Origin: Bacteroidia bacterium
GTDB taxonomy: Bacteria > Bacteroidota > Bacteroidia > NS11-12g > UBA9320
DNA: 64,000 bases
Direction of reading: 5' to 3'
Assembly: GCA_018402155.1 (NCBI GenBank)
Contig: JAGYJG010000001.1
Location: forward strand, 2,066,501 to 2,130,500
Shown: piece by piece, positions 1-8,810 of the stretch
Layout: every line of letters begins with the position of its first letter
Numbering within the stretch: position 1 is the stretch's first letter
Made by a program: the position numbers and the translations under genes
Notes under the pieces: model-generated
The model's database searches: none
The model's input: only the letters and a program-made list of their open reading frames with translations
What the model was told of the DNA's origin: nothing

Positions 1-265
1 CAAACCGAGTGTAGTACCAGTAGCCGTTTTTGCGATAAGGCACAGATGCATCGTCTTTTTTGATACGACCCACCATCTCATCATACAAAGTGCTTTGAAG
101 ATTTTCTGTTGGTTTTAGCACCGAGTTGGTATATTCATTTTCAGCGTTCAGATAGTCTATCACTTCTTTGTCTTCGCGCTGATTTAGCCAGAAGTAATTG
201 TCTATACGTGTATCTCCATGTATTTTAAGTTCTTTGGAAATTTTTTTGGCTTTAGGTGCTTGCAT
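1..265 (-). CDS. S9 family peptidase (oligopeptidase B-like), N-terminal part, cut by window edge
   Basis: The minus-strand frame opens with ATG at 265 and runs off the left edge, so only the first 88 codons are visible. The translation shows the start of the beta-propeller domain of prolyl-oligopeptidase-family enzymes: an HGD-R-DNYFWL segment, then D-E-M-GRIK-DD-SVPY and NGYWYYTRF. These are the family's usual N-terminal landmarks. By family knowledge such enzymes cleave short peptides after basic residues. The catalytic Ser-Asp-His triad would lie outside the window, so activity cannot be judged here. Confidence 0.8.
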   Translation of the reverse strand, partial: MQAPKAKKISKELKIHGDTRIDNYFWLNQREDKEVIDYLNAENEYTNSVLKPTENLQSTLYDEMVGRIKKDDASVPYRKNGYWYYTRF

Positions 266-324
266 GGTGCAATGATAAAACAATTAGCTTGCAGGAGAAT
301 GCCCCTTATAAATGATTAATAAAG

Positions 325-332
325 TATATTTG
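325..332 (+). promoter_or_regulatory. -7 promoter element (TATATTTG)
   Basis: An exact match to the Bacteroidota TAnnTTTG -7 motif lies 28 nt before the TTG start of the alpha/beta hydrolase. No convincing -33 TTTG is seen at the usual distance. Confidence 0.45.
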
Positions 333-360
333 TTACCTATTTTTAAAAATAATAGGGTCT

Positions 361-1137
361 TTGTTACACTTTCAAACACATCTACACAGCAAAACCGCAG
401 AATGGGTAACATTCGTGCACGGTGCTGGTGGCAGTAGTAGTATATGGTATAAACAAGTGCGGGCTTTTCAGCAGCACTATAATGTGCTATTGGTAGACCT
501 ACGTGGCCATGGAAAGTCGAAAAAACCAATTTATGAAAAACTAAAGCGCTATCGTTTTGACACTATAGGAGATGAAGTGATAGAAGTGCTGGACCACCTC
601 AGTATAAAAAAAACACACTGGGTGGGTATATCTCTAGGCACCATTATTATTCGTGAAATAACAGCGCGCTTCACAGAGCGCACTAGTAGTATGATAATGG
701 GAGGTGCCATAATGAAAATGAATCTACGGGGCCAAGTACTCATGCGTGTAGGTGTATTGCTTAAATCTGTTGTGCCATACTTGCTACTTTACCGTCTTTT
801 TGCACACATTATAATGCCAAAAAAAAGCCATAAAGAGAGTCGAAATCTTTTTATAAATGAAGCAAAAAAATTATACCAAAAGGAATTTAAACGATGGTTT
901 ACATTAGTGGCAGATATCAATCCGCTATTAAAACATTTTAGATTTAATGAGGCTGCAGTGCCTACCTTGTACATCATGGGCAAAGAAGACCATATGTTTT
1001 TACCTAGTATTACCAAGATAGTGCAACATCACCAGAGTGCTACGCTATATGTCATTCCTGCTTGTGGCCATGTAGTAAATATAGAACAACCACATATTTT
1101 CAATGAGGTTTCTGTAAGTTTTTTAAAGGGAATATAA
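361..1137 (+). CDS. alpha/beta-fold hydrolase
   Basis: This 258-residue protein has the alpha/beta hydrolase layout: an HGAGGS oxyanion segment near residue 20, a VDLRGHG strand-turn near 45-51, the nucleophile elbow GISLG with Ser91, a candidate acid Asp210 (GKED) and the catalytic His237 (CGHVVNIEQP). The substrate cannot be told from sequence. The frame has no ATG before the HGAGG motif, and a TGA at 313-315 closes it upstream, so the TTG at 361 is the only sensible start. A -7 promoter motif just upstream supports it. There is no signal peptide, so the enzyme should be cytoplasmic. The gene converges on the oxygenase gene on the other strand. Confidence 0.85.
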   Translation: MLHFQTHLHSKTAEWVTFVHGAGGSSSIWYKQVRAFQQHYNVLLVDLRGHGKSKKPIYEKLKRYRFDTIGDEVIEVLDHLSIKKTHWVGISLGTIIIREITARFTERTSSMIMGGAIMKMNLRGQVLMRVGVLLKSVVPYLLLYRLFAHIIMPKKSHKESRNLFINEAKKLYQKEFKRWFTLVADINPLLKHFRFNEAAVPTLYIMGKEDHMFLPSITKIVQHHQSATLYVIPACGHVVNIEQPHIFNEVSVSFLKGI

Positions 1138-1148
1138 AATACACTTTA

Positions 1149-1772
1149 TCACAAAAAAGTTAATCCTATAGGGACATCTGTTATCCACCCTGTAAGGCTG
1201 TATCTTCTTACCTGAGTTGGTAGCACTTCGTGTTCCGTTTCAGATAAAAAAATAAGGAAGGTGCCAGCTTTAGGTTTTATTTCTATACTCCCGTTCTCCG
1301 TATACAGCACAAGCTCACCCCCATCACCAGGTTGCCAATCTGTAAGGTAAAGCACCACAGTGAAAAAACGGTGCTGATGGCTCTCAAATCTATCACGATG
1401 CCTTTTATAAAAACTCCCTTTTTCATATATAGCATACATGAGTTCTATATCTTTTAACGGTAAAAAAAAATGTCGATTAAGCTGTGGAATAAGCTCCTGT
1501 AGAAATGAGGAATAAGCTGCTACTGCTTTATGTTGAGGTTGTTTTTCTACCCAGCGTATAGAGTCATTGCGTATAGATTCGTCTATCACTAACGAAGCAC
1601 CTTTACCCACGCCTGCCCTTTTAAATTGATTCATCTCATATAGCGCGTTCAGGTGCGTTCTCATACTTGCAGCTATAGAGGTAGACACGGTCTTAGTGCT
1701 AGCGTAAAAACCCTCACGCTCTATGGCCAATAGCATTTCTGAAACGCCAACTGACAATCCTATACTGCTCAA
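1149..1772 (-). CDS. 2OG-Fe(II) oxygenase (prolyl 4-hydroxylase-like)
   Basis: The C-terminal half carries the iron and 2-oxoglutarate site of the 2OG-Fe(II) dioxygenase superfamily: His125-R-Asp127, distal His181 and the oxoglutarate-binding Arg190 in RRYSLTGW. The GDGGELVLY strand between them is typical of the prolyl/PKHD-type branch. Such enzymes hydroxylate protein or small-molecule substrates, and the target here is unknown. The reading frame begins with TTG at 1772. An in-frame ATG at 1736 (residue 13) is an equally possible start. The gene is monocistronic and convergent with the hydrolase. Confidence 0.8.
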   Translation of the reverse strand: MSSIGLSVGVSEMLLAIEREGFYASTKTVSTSIAASMRTHLNALYEMNQFKRAGVGKGASLVIDESIRNDSIRWVEKQPQHKAVAAYSSFLQELIPQLNRHFFLPLKDIELMYAIYEKGSFYKRHRDRFESHQHRFFTVVLYLTDWQPGDGGELVLYTENGSIEIKPKAGTFLIFLSETEHEVLPTQVRRYSLTGWITDVPIGLTFL

Positions 1773-2277
1773 TTAGTATTAAAAATATTTGGTGTAAAAA
1801 TAAACGAAAACAATACGCTAACAACTGCTTAGTTTCACGCTACCCTACACTGCTTCAACTAACCTATATCTAGCTCGGTATCTTTAATGTTTATCGCTGC
1901 CATTATTTTAAAAAACAACTAAATCATAAAAATTACATATTCGATTTGCGTTTTATAATCACATGTTATAACATATGTCATTCTTTTTTTAAAAATTATA
2001 TTGATGAACAAGGACAATGCTAGTCTTTATAATGGTCAAGTATATTGTATGTCATTTGATCTCGATGTTTATCCTATTACAAGACACCTTGTATCACTAT
2101 TTATCAATGGTGTACCATTTTTCACACTTGCTTATAATCAGTAAACCGATTATGTATATTTGTTTTAATGTTAAATGATTTATATCTTGAGGTTATGGCA
2201 TGTGGGTAAGAGCTAAGTATCGTTTGAAAAAGATATAGGCCCGAAACTGTTTCTATAACTTAAACTATTATTGCACT
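1773..2277. other. intergenic region, about 500 bp
   Basis: No open frame with coding character was found on either strand. The region is AT-rich. It contains a 12-bp palindrome ATGTTATAACAT at 1963-1974 and a TATATTTG -7-like element at 2155-2162 with a TTG 24 bp upstream (2128-2130). That element could drive the RsmI-like gene from a leader of about 110 nt. Confidence 0.4.
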
Positions 2278-2976
2278 GTGAACAATGCACTGTACCTTAT
2301 CCCTAATTTTATTGGTGAGTTTGACAAAGAATATTTGCCCAAGCGAACTCTAATACATACCTATAACATATCCCATTTTATAGTAGAAAAAGAAAAAACT
2401 GCTCGTGCTTTTCTCAAGGCCATAGAACACCCTACTCATCAAAATGATTTCAAATTTGTAGAGATGGATAAACACAATAATTACGAGGGTTTTAAACGAT
2501 TCTTTAACCTACATATAGATAACCACAGCATAGGGGTGCTCTCTGAAGCTGGCCTGCCAGCTATAGCAGACCCAGGAAGCGAAGTGGTAAAATATGCACA
2601 CACCAAAGGGGTGCGTATAGAGCCATTAGCTGGCAGTTCTTCCCTATTTCTTGCTCTAATGGCCAGTGGTTTTAATGGTCAAAATTTTAAATTCAATGGC
2701 TACCTGCCCATCGATGCACGCGACAGAATGGCGGCACTCAAAGAAATGGAGTTACGCGCTCGAAATTCTTCTCAAATATTTATGGAAGCACCCTACCGTA
2801 ACAATCCCTTTTTGGAGTTTTTGATAAAAAACCTACAAAATGACACCAAACTTTGCGTAGCTGTGGATCTAGAAAAAGACGGAAAACAAACCATCATTTC
2901 TAAACCGATAAAAGACTGGAAACCAAGAGAAATAGAATTGCACAAAAAACCTGTCATATACATTATAGAGGCTTAA
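2278..2976 (+). CDS. SAM-dependent methyltransferase, RsmI-like (tetrapyrrole methylase fold)
   Basis: The 232-residue product matches the tetrapyrrole-methylase fold used by RsmI, which methylates the 2'-OH of C1402 in 16S rRNA. It has the GVLSEAGLPAIADPGSEVV signature at about residues 87-105 and the P-L-AGSSSL-LALMASGF segment after it. The N-terminus (ALYLIPNFIGE) replaces the usual LYVVATPIGN start, as in the shorter RsmI paralogue common in Bacteroidota, so rRNA methylation is an inference. The start is GTG at 2278, and no in-frame ATG precedes the conserved region. The CrtA-like gene follows 50 bp downstream on the same strand and may be co-transcribed. Confidence 0.8.
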   Translation: MNNALYLIPNFIGEFDKEYLPKRTLIHTYNISHFIVEKEKTARAFLKAIEHPTHQNDFKFVEMDKHNNYEGFKRFFNLHIDNHSIGVLSEAGLPAIADPGSEVVKYAHTKGVRIEPLAGSSSLFLALMASGFNGQNFKFNGYLPIDARDRMAALKEMELRARNSSQIFMEAPYRNNPFLEFLIKNLQNDTKLCVAVDLEKDGKQTIISKPIKDWKPREIELHKKPVIYIIEA

Positions 2977-3026
2977 AAATAAAGGAGGGCTGTTATAAAA
3001 AATAGTCAAAACAATAGCGCAATACC

Positions 3027-3677
3027 ATGACCACACTTACTTTTTTTCACTTTACAGAAAACAAATATTGGGCATTTAAAATGATGGGCTTGGGGCACCG
3101 TATACTTAAAAATACCCCTGGATTAACGTTTTATAAACTGCTAGGAACAGGCAGAAAAGGATTTAGCATAGTACCAGACTGGAGCGAGTACGCGTTTTTA
3201 GCTACGTGGAATTCTACACAAGAAGCTCGGGATTTTTTTTCGGAAAGTGAATTTATACAAGCCTACAAGAACCATAGTTTTTCACAGAAAACCTACAAAT
3301 TATCTTGCATAAAAGCACACGGCACGTGGGATGGCAAGCAACCTTTTTCTATTGCTAAAGATATACAAATAAGTCCCAATGACACTATAGGTGTGATTAC
3401 GCGCGCATCAGTAAAATGGCACAAACTAATTCGTTTTTGGCGCTATGTTCCTACATCCCATAAAGCCCTGTGGTCCAATTCCGGACTTATTTTTACCAAA
3501 GGAATCGGAGACATTCCCCTCTTAGAAATGGCAACTTTCAGTCTATGGAAAAACCAAGAAAGTTTGATGGAATTTGCCTACCAAAATGAGCATCATAAAA
3601 AAGCCATTGCACTCACAAAAAAATACAATTGGTACTCAGAGGAGCTTTTTTCACGGTTTGTAGTTACAAGTTTTTAG
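3027..3677 (+). CDS. CrtA-like (spheroidene monooxygenase family) protein
   Basis: The 216-residue protein resembles spheroidene monooxygenase CrtA, best in the C-terminal half: SGLIFTKGIGDIPLLEMATFSLW, then FAY--EHHKKAI-T-KYNWYSEELFSRF. In phototrophs CrtA is a heme-dependent enzyme that adds a keto group to acyclic carotenoids. In non-phototrophic Bacteroidota the role of this homologue is not clear, and no carotenoid synthesis genes adjoin it here. There is no signal peptide. The gene lies between the RsmI-like gene and the J-domain gene, all on the same strand. Confidence 0.7.
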   Translation: MTTLTFFHFTENKYWAFKMMGLGHRILKNTPGLTFYKLLGTGRKGFSIVPDWSEYAFLATWNSTQEARDFFSESEFIQAYKNHSFSQKTYKLSCIKAHGTWDGKQPFSIAKDIQISPNDTIGVITRASVKWHKLIRFWRYVPTSHKALWSNSGLIFTKGIGDIPLLEMATFSLWKNQESLMEFAYQNEHHKKAIALTKKYNWYSEELFSRFVVTSF

Positions 3678-3711
3678 AATCTTAAATACAAGATGAACCT
3701 CTGGTTTAGAC

Positions 3712-3719
3712 TACCTTTG
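3712..3719 (+). promoter_or_regulatory. -7 promoter element (TACCTTTG)
   Basis: An exact TAnnTTTG match lies 28 nt before the ATG of the J-domain/KTSC gene. The leader of about 23 nt contains an A-rich stretch ending in GGG before the start. Confidence 0.45.
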
Positions 3720-3747
3720 CACCCGAAATTTAAAAAAGGGTAAATCA

Positions 3748-4197
3748 ATGAAGCGAATCAACCAATACAAAAAATTATTTGGGATAGAAGGAGAAATAGA
3801 TTTAGCAGAGCTAAAAAAATCTTACCGCAACCTGGTAAAAGAATGGCATCCTGACAAACATACCGCAGACGATACCCTGAAAGAAGAAGCAGAAGAAATG
3901 AGTAGACAAATAACTGATGGATACGCATTTCTGCAAAGTATAGCCCCAGAAACAATAGCTAAAGGGCTAGCAGAATACAACAATACCATAGACAATGCTT
4001 TTATAGATGACCTACAACACAAAAGTATGCTTCTGGAAATCACTTTTACAGATGGTGCTACCTACGAATATTTTGGTGTAAATAAAAACCTGTTTTCTAA
4101 ACTAGTAAATGCAGACAAAATGCAGCGTTTTGCCCGTAGAAATATCTATAACTCATTCTTATACCGAAAGTCGAAACGGACAGTAGAGCATCCGTAG
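3748..4197 (+). CDS. J-domain/KTSC fusion protein
   Basis: This 149-residue protein joins two small domains. Residues 1-65 look like a J-domain: helix, then the invariant HPD tripeptide at 34-36 (EWHPDKH), then an acidic helix. J-domains stimulate the ATPase of DnaK-type Hsp70s. Residues about 88-149 look like a KTSC domain (LEITF-DGA-YEYFGV... L-NADK--RFARRNIYN-FLYRK), a fold of uncertain, possibly RNA-binding, role. The Gly/Phe region and zinc fingers of true DnaJ are absent. The gene ends 2 bp before the stop codon of the convergent acs gene. Confidence 0.75.
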   Translation: MKRINQYKKLFGIEGEIDLAELKKSYRNLVKEWHPDKHTADDTLKEEAEEMSRQITDGYAFLQSIAPETIAKGLAEYNNTIDNAFIDDLQHKSMLLEITFTDGATYEYFGVNKNLFSKLVNADKMQRFARRNIYNSFLYRKSKRTVEHP

Positions 4198-4199
4198 CA

Positions 4200-6107
4200 T
4201 CACAGCCTACCCTCTATTATATGCTTTACGCACTCCGGATTGAGCAGTGTACTAGTATCTCCTAAATTGTCAAGTTCGTTACATGCGACTTTTCTCAGTA
4301 TTCTTCGCATTATTTTACCACTTCTTGTCTTGGGCAATCCGTTAGTAAACTGCACTTTATCTAGCTTGGCAATAGGCCCAATTCTGTCGGCTATTAGTTG
4401 ATTTATCTCTTTTCTAAGATTGTCTTGTAAGAGGCTTTCTCCTTTTTCTTTAAGAGTAATATAGCCATAAAGAGCATTTCCTTTTATGTCGTGCGGAAAA
4501 CCTACAATAGCCGATTCTGCTACTGCAGGATGTTCATTAACGGCATCTTCTATGGGGGCTGTACCTAGATTGTGCCCAGACACTATGATGACATCATCTA
4601 TACGGCCAGTAATTCGGTAATTCCCTACGGCATCTCTCGTAGCACCGTCTCCTGTGAAATACATACCGCTGTAGGCTGCAAAATAGGTTTCTCTATACCT
4701 GTCATGGTTGCCCCAAATAGTACGCGCTATAGAGGGCCATGGAAATTTGATACACAAACTTCCTTCTACTTGGTTTTCGTACAGTTCATCACCGTTTGCA
4801 CCCATAAGCACTGGCTGTATGCCCGGTAGTGGGAGAGTAGCGTACGTAGGTATAGTGGGTGTAGATCCTGGTATGGGTGAAATCATAATACCGCCGGTTT
4901 CTGTTTGCCACCACGTGTCTACTATAGGGCATTGTCTTTTTCCTACATTCTCGTTATACCAGTGCCACGCTTCTTCATTTATAGGTTCTCCTACGCTACC
5001 AAGTACTTTTAAAGAGTTGAGATCGTAGTTGTTTACAAAATCTATATTTTCTTTGGCCAATGCACGTATAGCTGTAGGTGCAGTATAAAACTGGTTTATC
5101 TTATGCTTTTCTACTATCTGCCAAAATCTGCCAAAATCTGGGTAAGAGGGTACCCCCTCAAACATAACAGTAGTAGCACCATTGGCCAATGGACCATAAA
5201 CAATGTAGCTGTGACCTGTGATCCATCCAATGTCGGCAGTGCACCAGTAAATATCTCCCGTCTTGTATTGGAACACATTTTTGAAGGTATAAGCCGTGTA
5301 GACCATATACCCTGCAGTAGTATGCACCATCCCTTTGGGCTTTCCAGTAGAGCCCGAGGTATACAATATGAACAATGGGTCTTCTGCATCCATAATTTCA
5401 GGATCGCACTTTGCAGACGCTTGATCTAGCAAAGGTTGCATCCAATGGTCTCTTCCGTCTATCATAGGTATTTTAGAATGTACCCTTTTGGCTACAAGCA
5501 CACTAAGCACAGACGCACACGATCTCAAAGCGTCATCCACTATTCCCTTCAAGTCTATAGTTTTATTACCCCTATAAGACCCATCAGAAGTTATGACCAT
5601 TTTGCAATCGCTATCATTTATTCTAGTAGCCAGTGCCGTAGCCGAAAACCCTGCAAACACCACCGAATGAATAGCACCTATGCGCGCACAAGCCAAAACA
5701 GAAACTGCTAATTCTGGTATCATAGGTAGGTAAATACACACCCTATCTCCTTTTCTGATTCCTTGACTTTTAAGTACGTTTGCCATTTTATTAACCCTAT
5801 TAGAAAGTTCTTGATAGCTGATGTGCAAGGCTACTTCATCGGGATTGTTTGGTTCAAATATGATAGCGGTTTCATTGCCCTTTGTGAGTAGGTGTCTGTC
5901 GATACAATTTTCTGTAATATTGAGTTTTGCACCTTCAAACCATTTGAAATCTGGTTTCGAAAAATCGTAGCTAAGCACCTTCTCCCAGTGTTTGCGCCAC
6001 ACAAAATGTTCTTCAGCTACTTCGTCCCAAAATGCTTCAGGGTTTCGTACTGATTTACGATAAACTTGATAATACTCTTCGAGATGTTTTATGTGATAAT
6101 TGCTCAT
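4200..6107 (-). CDS. acs: acetyl-CoA synthetase
   Basis: The 635-residue length and motifs are those of AMP-forming acetyl-CoA synthetase. This enzyme activates acetate to acetyl-AMP and then acetyl-CoA in the cytoplasm. Visible are the P-loop-like YTSGSTGKPKG, the WWQTETGG adenylate-binding segment, the TGDGATRD hinge region, and the C-terminal PKTRSGKIMRRILRK with the conserved lysine that is acetylated in this family. The start ATG (MSNYHIKHLEEYY) agrees with family N-termini. The gene appears to be a single transcription unit that converges on the J-domain gene. Confidence 0.95.
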   Translation of the reverse strand: MSNYHIKHLEEYYQVYRKSVRNPEAFWDEVAEEHFVWRKHWEKVLSYDFSKPDFKWFEGAKLNITENCIDRHLLTKGNETAIIFEPNNPDEVALHISYQELSNRVNKMANVLKSQGIRKGDRVCIYLPMIPELAVSVLACARIGAIHSVVFAGFSATALATRINDSDCKMVITSDGSYRGNKTIDLKGIVDDALRSCASVLSVLVAKRVHSKIPMIDGRDHWMQPLLDQASAKCDPEIMDAEDPLFILYTSGSTGKPKGMVHTTAGYMVYTAYTFKNVFQYKTGDIYWCTADIGWITGHSYIVYGPLANGATTVMFEGVPSYPDFGRFWQIVEKHKINQFYTAPTAIRALAKENIDFVNNYDLNSLKVLGSVGEPINEEAWHWYNENVGKRQCPIVDTWWQTETGGIMISPIPGSTPTIPTYATLPLPGIQPVLMGANGDELYENQVEGSLCIKFPWPSIARTIWGNHDRYRETYFAAYSGMYFTGDGATRDAVGNYRITGRIDDVIIVSGHNLGTAPIEDAVNEHPAVAESAIVGFPHDIKGNALYGYITLKEKGESLLQDNLRKEINQLIADRIGPIAKLDKVQFTNGLPKTRSGKIMRRILRKVACNELDNLGDTSTLLNPECVKHIIEGRL

Positions 6108-6208
6108 ATTCTAGTTTTTTTTGTTATTAATTCCAATTTTATTGGATTTACGTACTTGTTTAATTTCTGCTAAAATCACCGGTTTATTTACAGTTGAGAT
6201 ACATTAGT

Positions 6209-6370
6209 TTATGGTAAGCCTAGGATGTATTTTGGTAGTTTTCTCAGAGTTTTACCGCTGTATTTTTTGGTGAAAAACAGTATAATAAACAAATATTCTA
6301 ATGATGTTGCTATAACAATTGCTGCACTCACGCCGGCAAGGTAAGACAATCTATACAAATTATTAGTACC
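6209..6370 (-). pseudogene. possible C-terminal relic of a membrane protein
   Basis: A 53-residue minus-strand frame without an ATG encodes a hydrophobic span (AGVSAAIVIATSLEYLFIIL) and a basic tail (TKKYSGKTLRKLPKY) ending at a stop. It reads like the end of a multi-pass transporter or flippase whose upstream part has been lost, but it could be chance. Nothing else in 6108-6464 looks coding. Confidence 0.25.
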
Positions 6371-6464
6371 TCAAAATTGATTATTACAAAGGCAAAAATT
6401 GGCAAACGCTAAACTGAAACTTATTAGATTTTTAGGTGTTATTATTTTAAAGTATAAACTATAC

Positions 6465-7625
6465 ATGTTAAATTTTGAACTGCAGAATCCAGTAAAAATT
6501 ATTTTTGGAAAAGATACTATAACCAAACTCAGCCAACAAATACCCAAAAATGCTACAGTAATGCTGTTGTACGGTGGCGGAAGTATAAAGAAAAACGGGG
6601 TATATGAAGCAGTGACCAACGCTCTCAAAGACTTTGACTACATAGAGTTTGGGGGTATTCCTGCTAATCCAGAGTATGACATTTTAATGGATGCGTTGAC
6701 CATTATCAAAGCGGAAAAAATTGATTTTTTACTTGCTGTAGGTGGCGGATCTGTTATAGATGGTGTTAAATTTCTATCAGCAGCAGCGCTATATGAAGGT
6801 GAAGAGCCTTGGGACATTTTGGCAAAAGCGATTAGAACTGAAATAGGAATGCCTTTTGGCACGGTATTAACACTTCCTGCTACTGGTACCGAAATGAATA
6901 GTGGTTCGGTTATTTCGCGCAGAGAGATTGGACAAAAACTTGGCATGGGCGGACCAGGACTTTTTCCTAAATTTAGTATTTTAGATCCTACTGTAGTCGC
7001 TTCTATACCAAAGAATCAAATTGCCAACGGAATAACAGATGCTTTTACTCATGTAATGGAGCAATATATGACTTATCCAGTAGGTGCAGACTTACAAGAT
7101 CGTTTTGCAGAAGGCATTATGAATAGTCTGATAGCCACCGCTCCAAAAGTAATGGACAACCCTGCTGATTACACATTGGCTGCTAACTTTATGTGGTGCT
7201 GCACTATGGCACTCAATGGCCTCATACAAAAAGGAGTGCCCACAGACTGGGCAATACATGCTATAGGTCACGAACTCACAGCTCTATATGGTATAGACCA
7301 TGCGCGGACATTAGCCATCATAGCGCCTAGGCATTATCAACATTTCTTAGAAAGCAAAAAAGAAAAGTTAGCACAATACGGAGAACGTGTTTGGAACATA
7401 ACTGAAGGTACTGTGGAGGAACGCGCAGAAGCAGCTATCGAAAAGACAGAACAATTTTTTAAAACGTTGAATATTCCTACACGCCTATCCGACTATATAG
7501 ACCAATGCCAAGGAACCGCAGAAAAAGTGAGCGAAACACTTAAAAAGCGTGGCTGGATAGCGCTAGGTGAACACAAATCAGTAACTCCAGAGGCAGTGAA
7601 AGTTATAGTAGAGAAGAGTTATTAG
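6465..7625 (+). CDS. yqhD: NADPH-dependent iron-containing alcohol/aldehyde reductase, YqhD type
   Basis: The product is 386 residues from the ATG at 6465, against 387 for E. coli YqhD, and aligns with it from residue 1 (MLNFELQNP--I-FGK). A longer in-frame extension from 6399 does not match the family and is rejected. YqhD reduces short and medium aldehydes with NADPH as a defence against reactive aldehydes. Visible are the nucleotide-binding YGGGSIKKNGV and LAVGGGSVIDG segments, ATGTEMNSGSVIS, and the metal-site region with D-F-H (TDAFTHVMEQ) and H-H (AIHAIGHELTALYGIDHARTLAI). It appears to be a single gene. Confidence 0.92.
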   Translation: MLNFELQNPVKIIFGKDTITKLSQQIPKNATVMLLYGGGSIKKNGVYEAVTNALKDFDYIEFGGIPANPEYDILMDALTIIKAEKIDFLLAVGGGSVIDGVKFLSAAALYEGEEPWDILAKAIRTEIGMPFGTVLTLPATGTEMNSGSVISRREIGQKLGMGGPGLFPKFSILDPTVVASIPKNQIANGITDAFTHVMEQYMTYPVGADLQDRFAEGIMNSLIATAPKVMDNPADYTLAANFMWCCTMALNGLIQKGVPTDWAIHAIGHELTALYGIDHARTLAIIAPRHYQHFLESKKEKLAQYGERVWNITEGTVEERAEAAIEKTEQFFKTLNIPTRLSDYIDQCQGTAEKVSETLKKRGWIALGEHKSVTPEAVKVIVEKSY

Positions 7626-7679
7626 GGGTTTAAAAGGCAAAAATCGAGTTAAAATACAAATTTCAAACCTTAAACTATA

Positions 7680-7709
7680 TTTGAGTTTAAACTTGACAGA
7701 TTAACTTTG
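7680..7709 (+). promoter_or_regulatory. menB promoter (TTTG - 18 bp - TAACTTTG)
   Basis: A -33 TTTG (7680-7683) and a -7 TAACTTTG (7702-7709) lie 18 bp apart, which fits the Bacteroidota sigma factor consensus. The -7 element ends only 4 nt before the menB ATG, so the transcript should be leaderless or nearly so. Confidence 0.7.
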
Positions 7710-7713
7710 CCCT

Positions 7714-8550
7714 ATGAGCCAAAATTGGACTACAGCAAAAAAGTACGAAGACATTACCTACAAAAAATGCAATGGTGTAGCGCGAATAGCGTTTAACAGG
7801 CCAGATGTACGTAACGCGTTTCGCCCAAAAACTACAAGTGAACTCCTCGATGCATTTCATGATGCGCAAGAAGATTTAAGCATTGGAGTAATTTTACTAA
7901 GTGCTGAAGGACCAAGTAGTAAAGATGGGGTATACTCATTTTGTAGCGGTGGCGACCAAAAATCACGTGGTCACCAAGGCTATGTGGGCGAAGATAATTA
8001 CCATAGATTAAATATTTTGGATGTGCAACGGCTCATTCGGTTTATGCCAAAGGTAGTGATAGCCGTAGTGCCAGGATGGGCTGTAGGTGGAGGTCACAGC
8101 CTGCACGTTGTATGTGATTTGACGTTGGCAAGCCAGGAGCACGCTATTTTCAAACAGACTGATGCAGATGTTACCAGTTTTGATGGAGGCTACGGTTCCG
8201 CCTATTTAGCAAAAATGGTTGGTCAAAAAAAAGCCCGCGAAATATTCTTCTTAGGCAGAAACTATTCGGCTCAAGAGGCTTTTGACATGGGTATGGTAAA
8301 TGCAGTGATACCACATGCTGAGTTGGAAAACACGGCATATCAGTGGGCACAAGAGATATTAGAAAAATCACCAACTAGTATCAAAATGTTGAAGTTCGCA
8401 ATGAATCTTACAGACGATGGCATGGTAGGACAACAAGTATTTGCTGGTGAAGCTACACGATTAGCCTATATGACCGATGAGGCAAAAGAGGGACGAGACG
8501 CTTTTTTAGAGAAACGTAAACCTGACTTTAAAAAAGAATACCTGCCTTAG
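7714..8550 (+). CDS. menB: 1,4-dihydroxy-2-naphthoyl-CoA synthase
   Basis: The 278-residue protein is a crotonase-fold enzyme of MenB type. MenB closes the second ring of the naphthoquinone head group by Dieckmann condensation of o-succinylbenzoyl-CoA in menaquinone synthesis. Characteristic features are the RNAFRPKT substrate segment, the FCSGGDQK oxyanion strand, VPGWAVGGGHSLHVVCDLTLAS, the TDADVTSFDGGYGSAYLAKMVGQKKAREIFFLGR block, and the C-terminal EA-EGRDAFLEKRKPDF. No other men gene lies in the window, so it stands alone here. Confidence 0.95.
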   Translation: MSQNWTTAKKYEDITYKKCNGVARIAFNRPDVRNAFRPKTTSELLDAFHDAQEDLSIGVILLSAEGPSSKDGVYSFCSGGDQKSRGHQGYVGEDNYHRLNILDVQRLIRFMPKVVIAVVPGWAVGGGHSLHVVCDLTLASQEHAIFKQTDADVTSFDGGYGSAYLAKMVGQKKAREIFFLGRNYSAQEAFDMGMVNAVIPHAELENTAYQWAQEILEKSPTSIKMLKFAMNLTDDGMVGQQVFAGEATRLAYMTDEAKEGRDAFLEKRKPDFKKEYLP

Positions 8551-8790
8551 AAAGAAAAATTTAAGCTAGAGTTTTTGGTGCTTATTTTTTGTTGAAAATA
8601 TACAGATCATTAGCTAGTAGGCAATACTTTAATAATTAAGTGCCACTTGTATATAATCATCTCTCAGTAAAACCAGTCATTTTAAGCTAGCAGTTATTTT
8701 GTAAAACGCATCCGCACAAAATATACTGATTGATATAAATACAAGGCAGGCTGTTGTGAATAACTGTGAACACGGTATTAAGATACCACG

Positions 8791-8798
8791 TATATTTG
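8791..8798 (+). promoter_or_regulatory. -7 promoter element (TATATTTG) of the yicC operon
   Basis: An exact TAnnTTTG lies 12 nt before the yicC ATG at 8811. This rules out the longer frame beginning at 8766, whose start would lie upstream of transcription. Confidence 0.6.
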
Positions 8799-8810
8799 CC
8801 TCGTATAACT

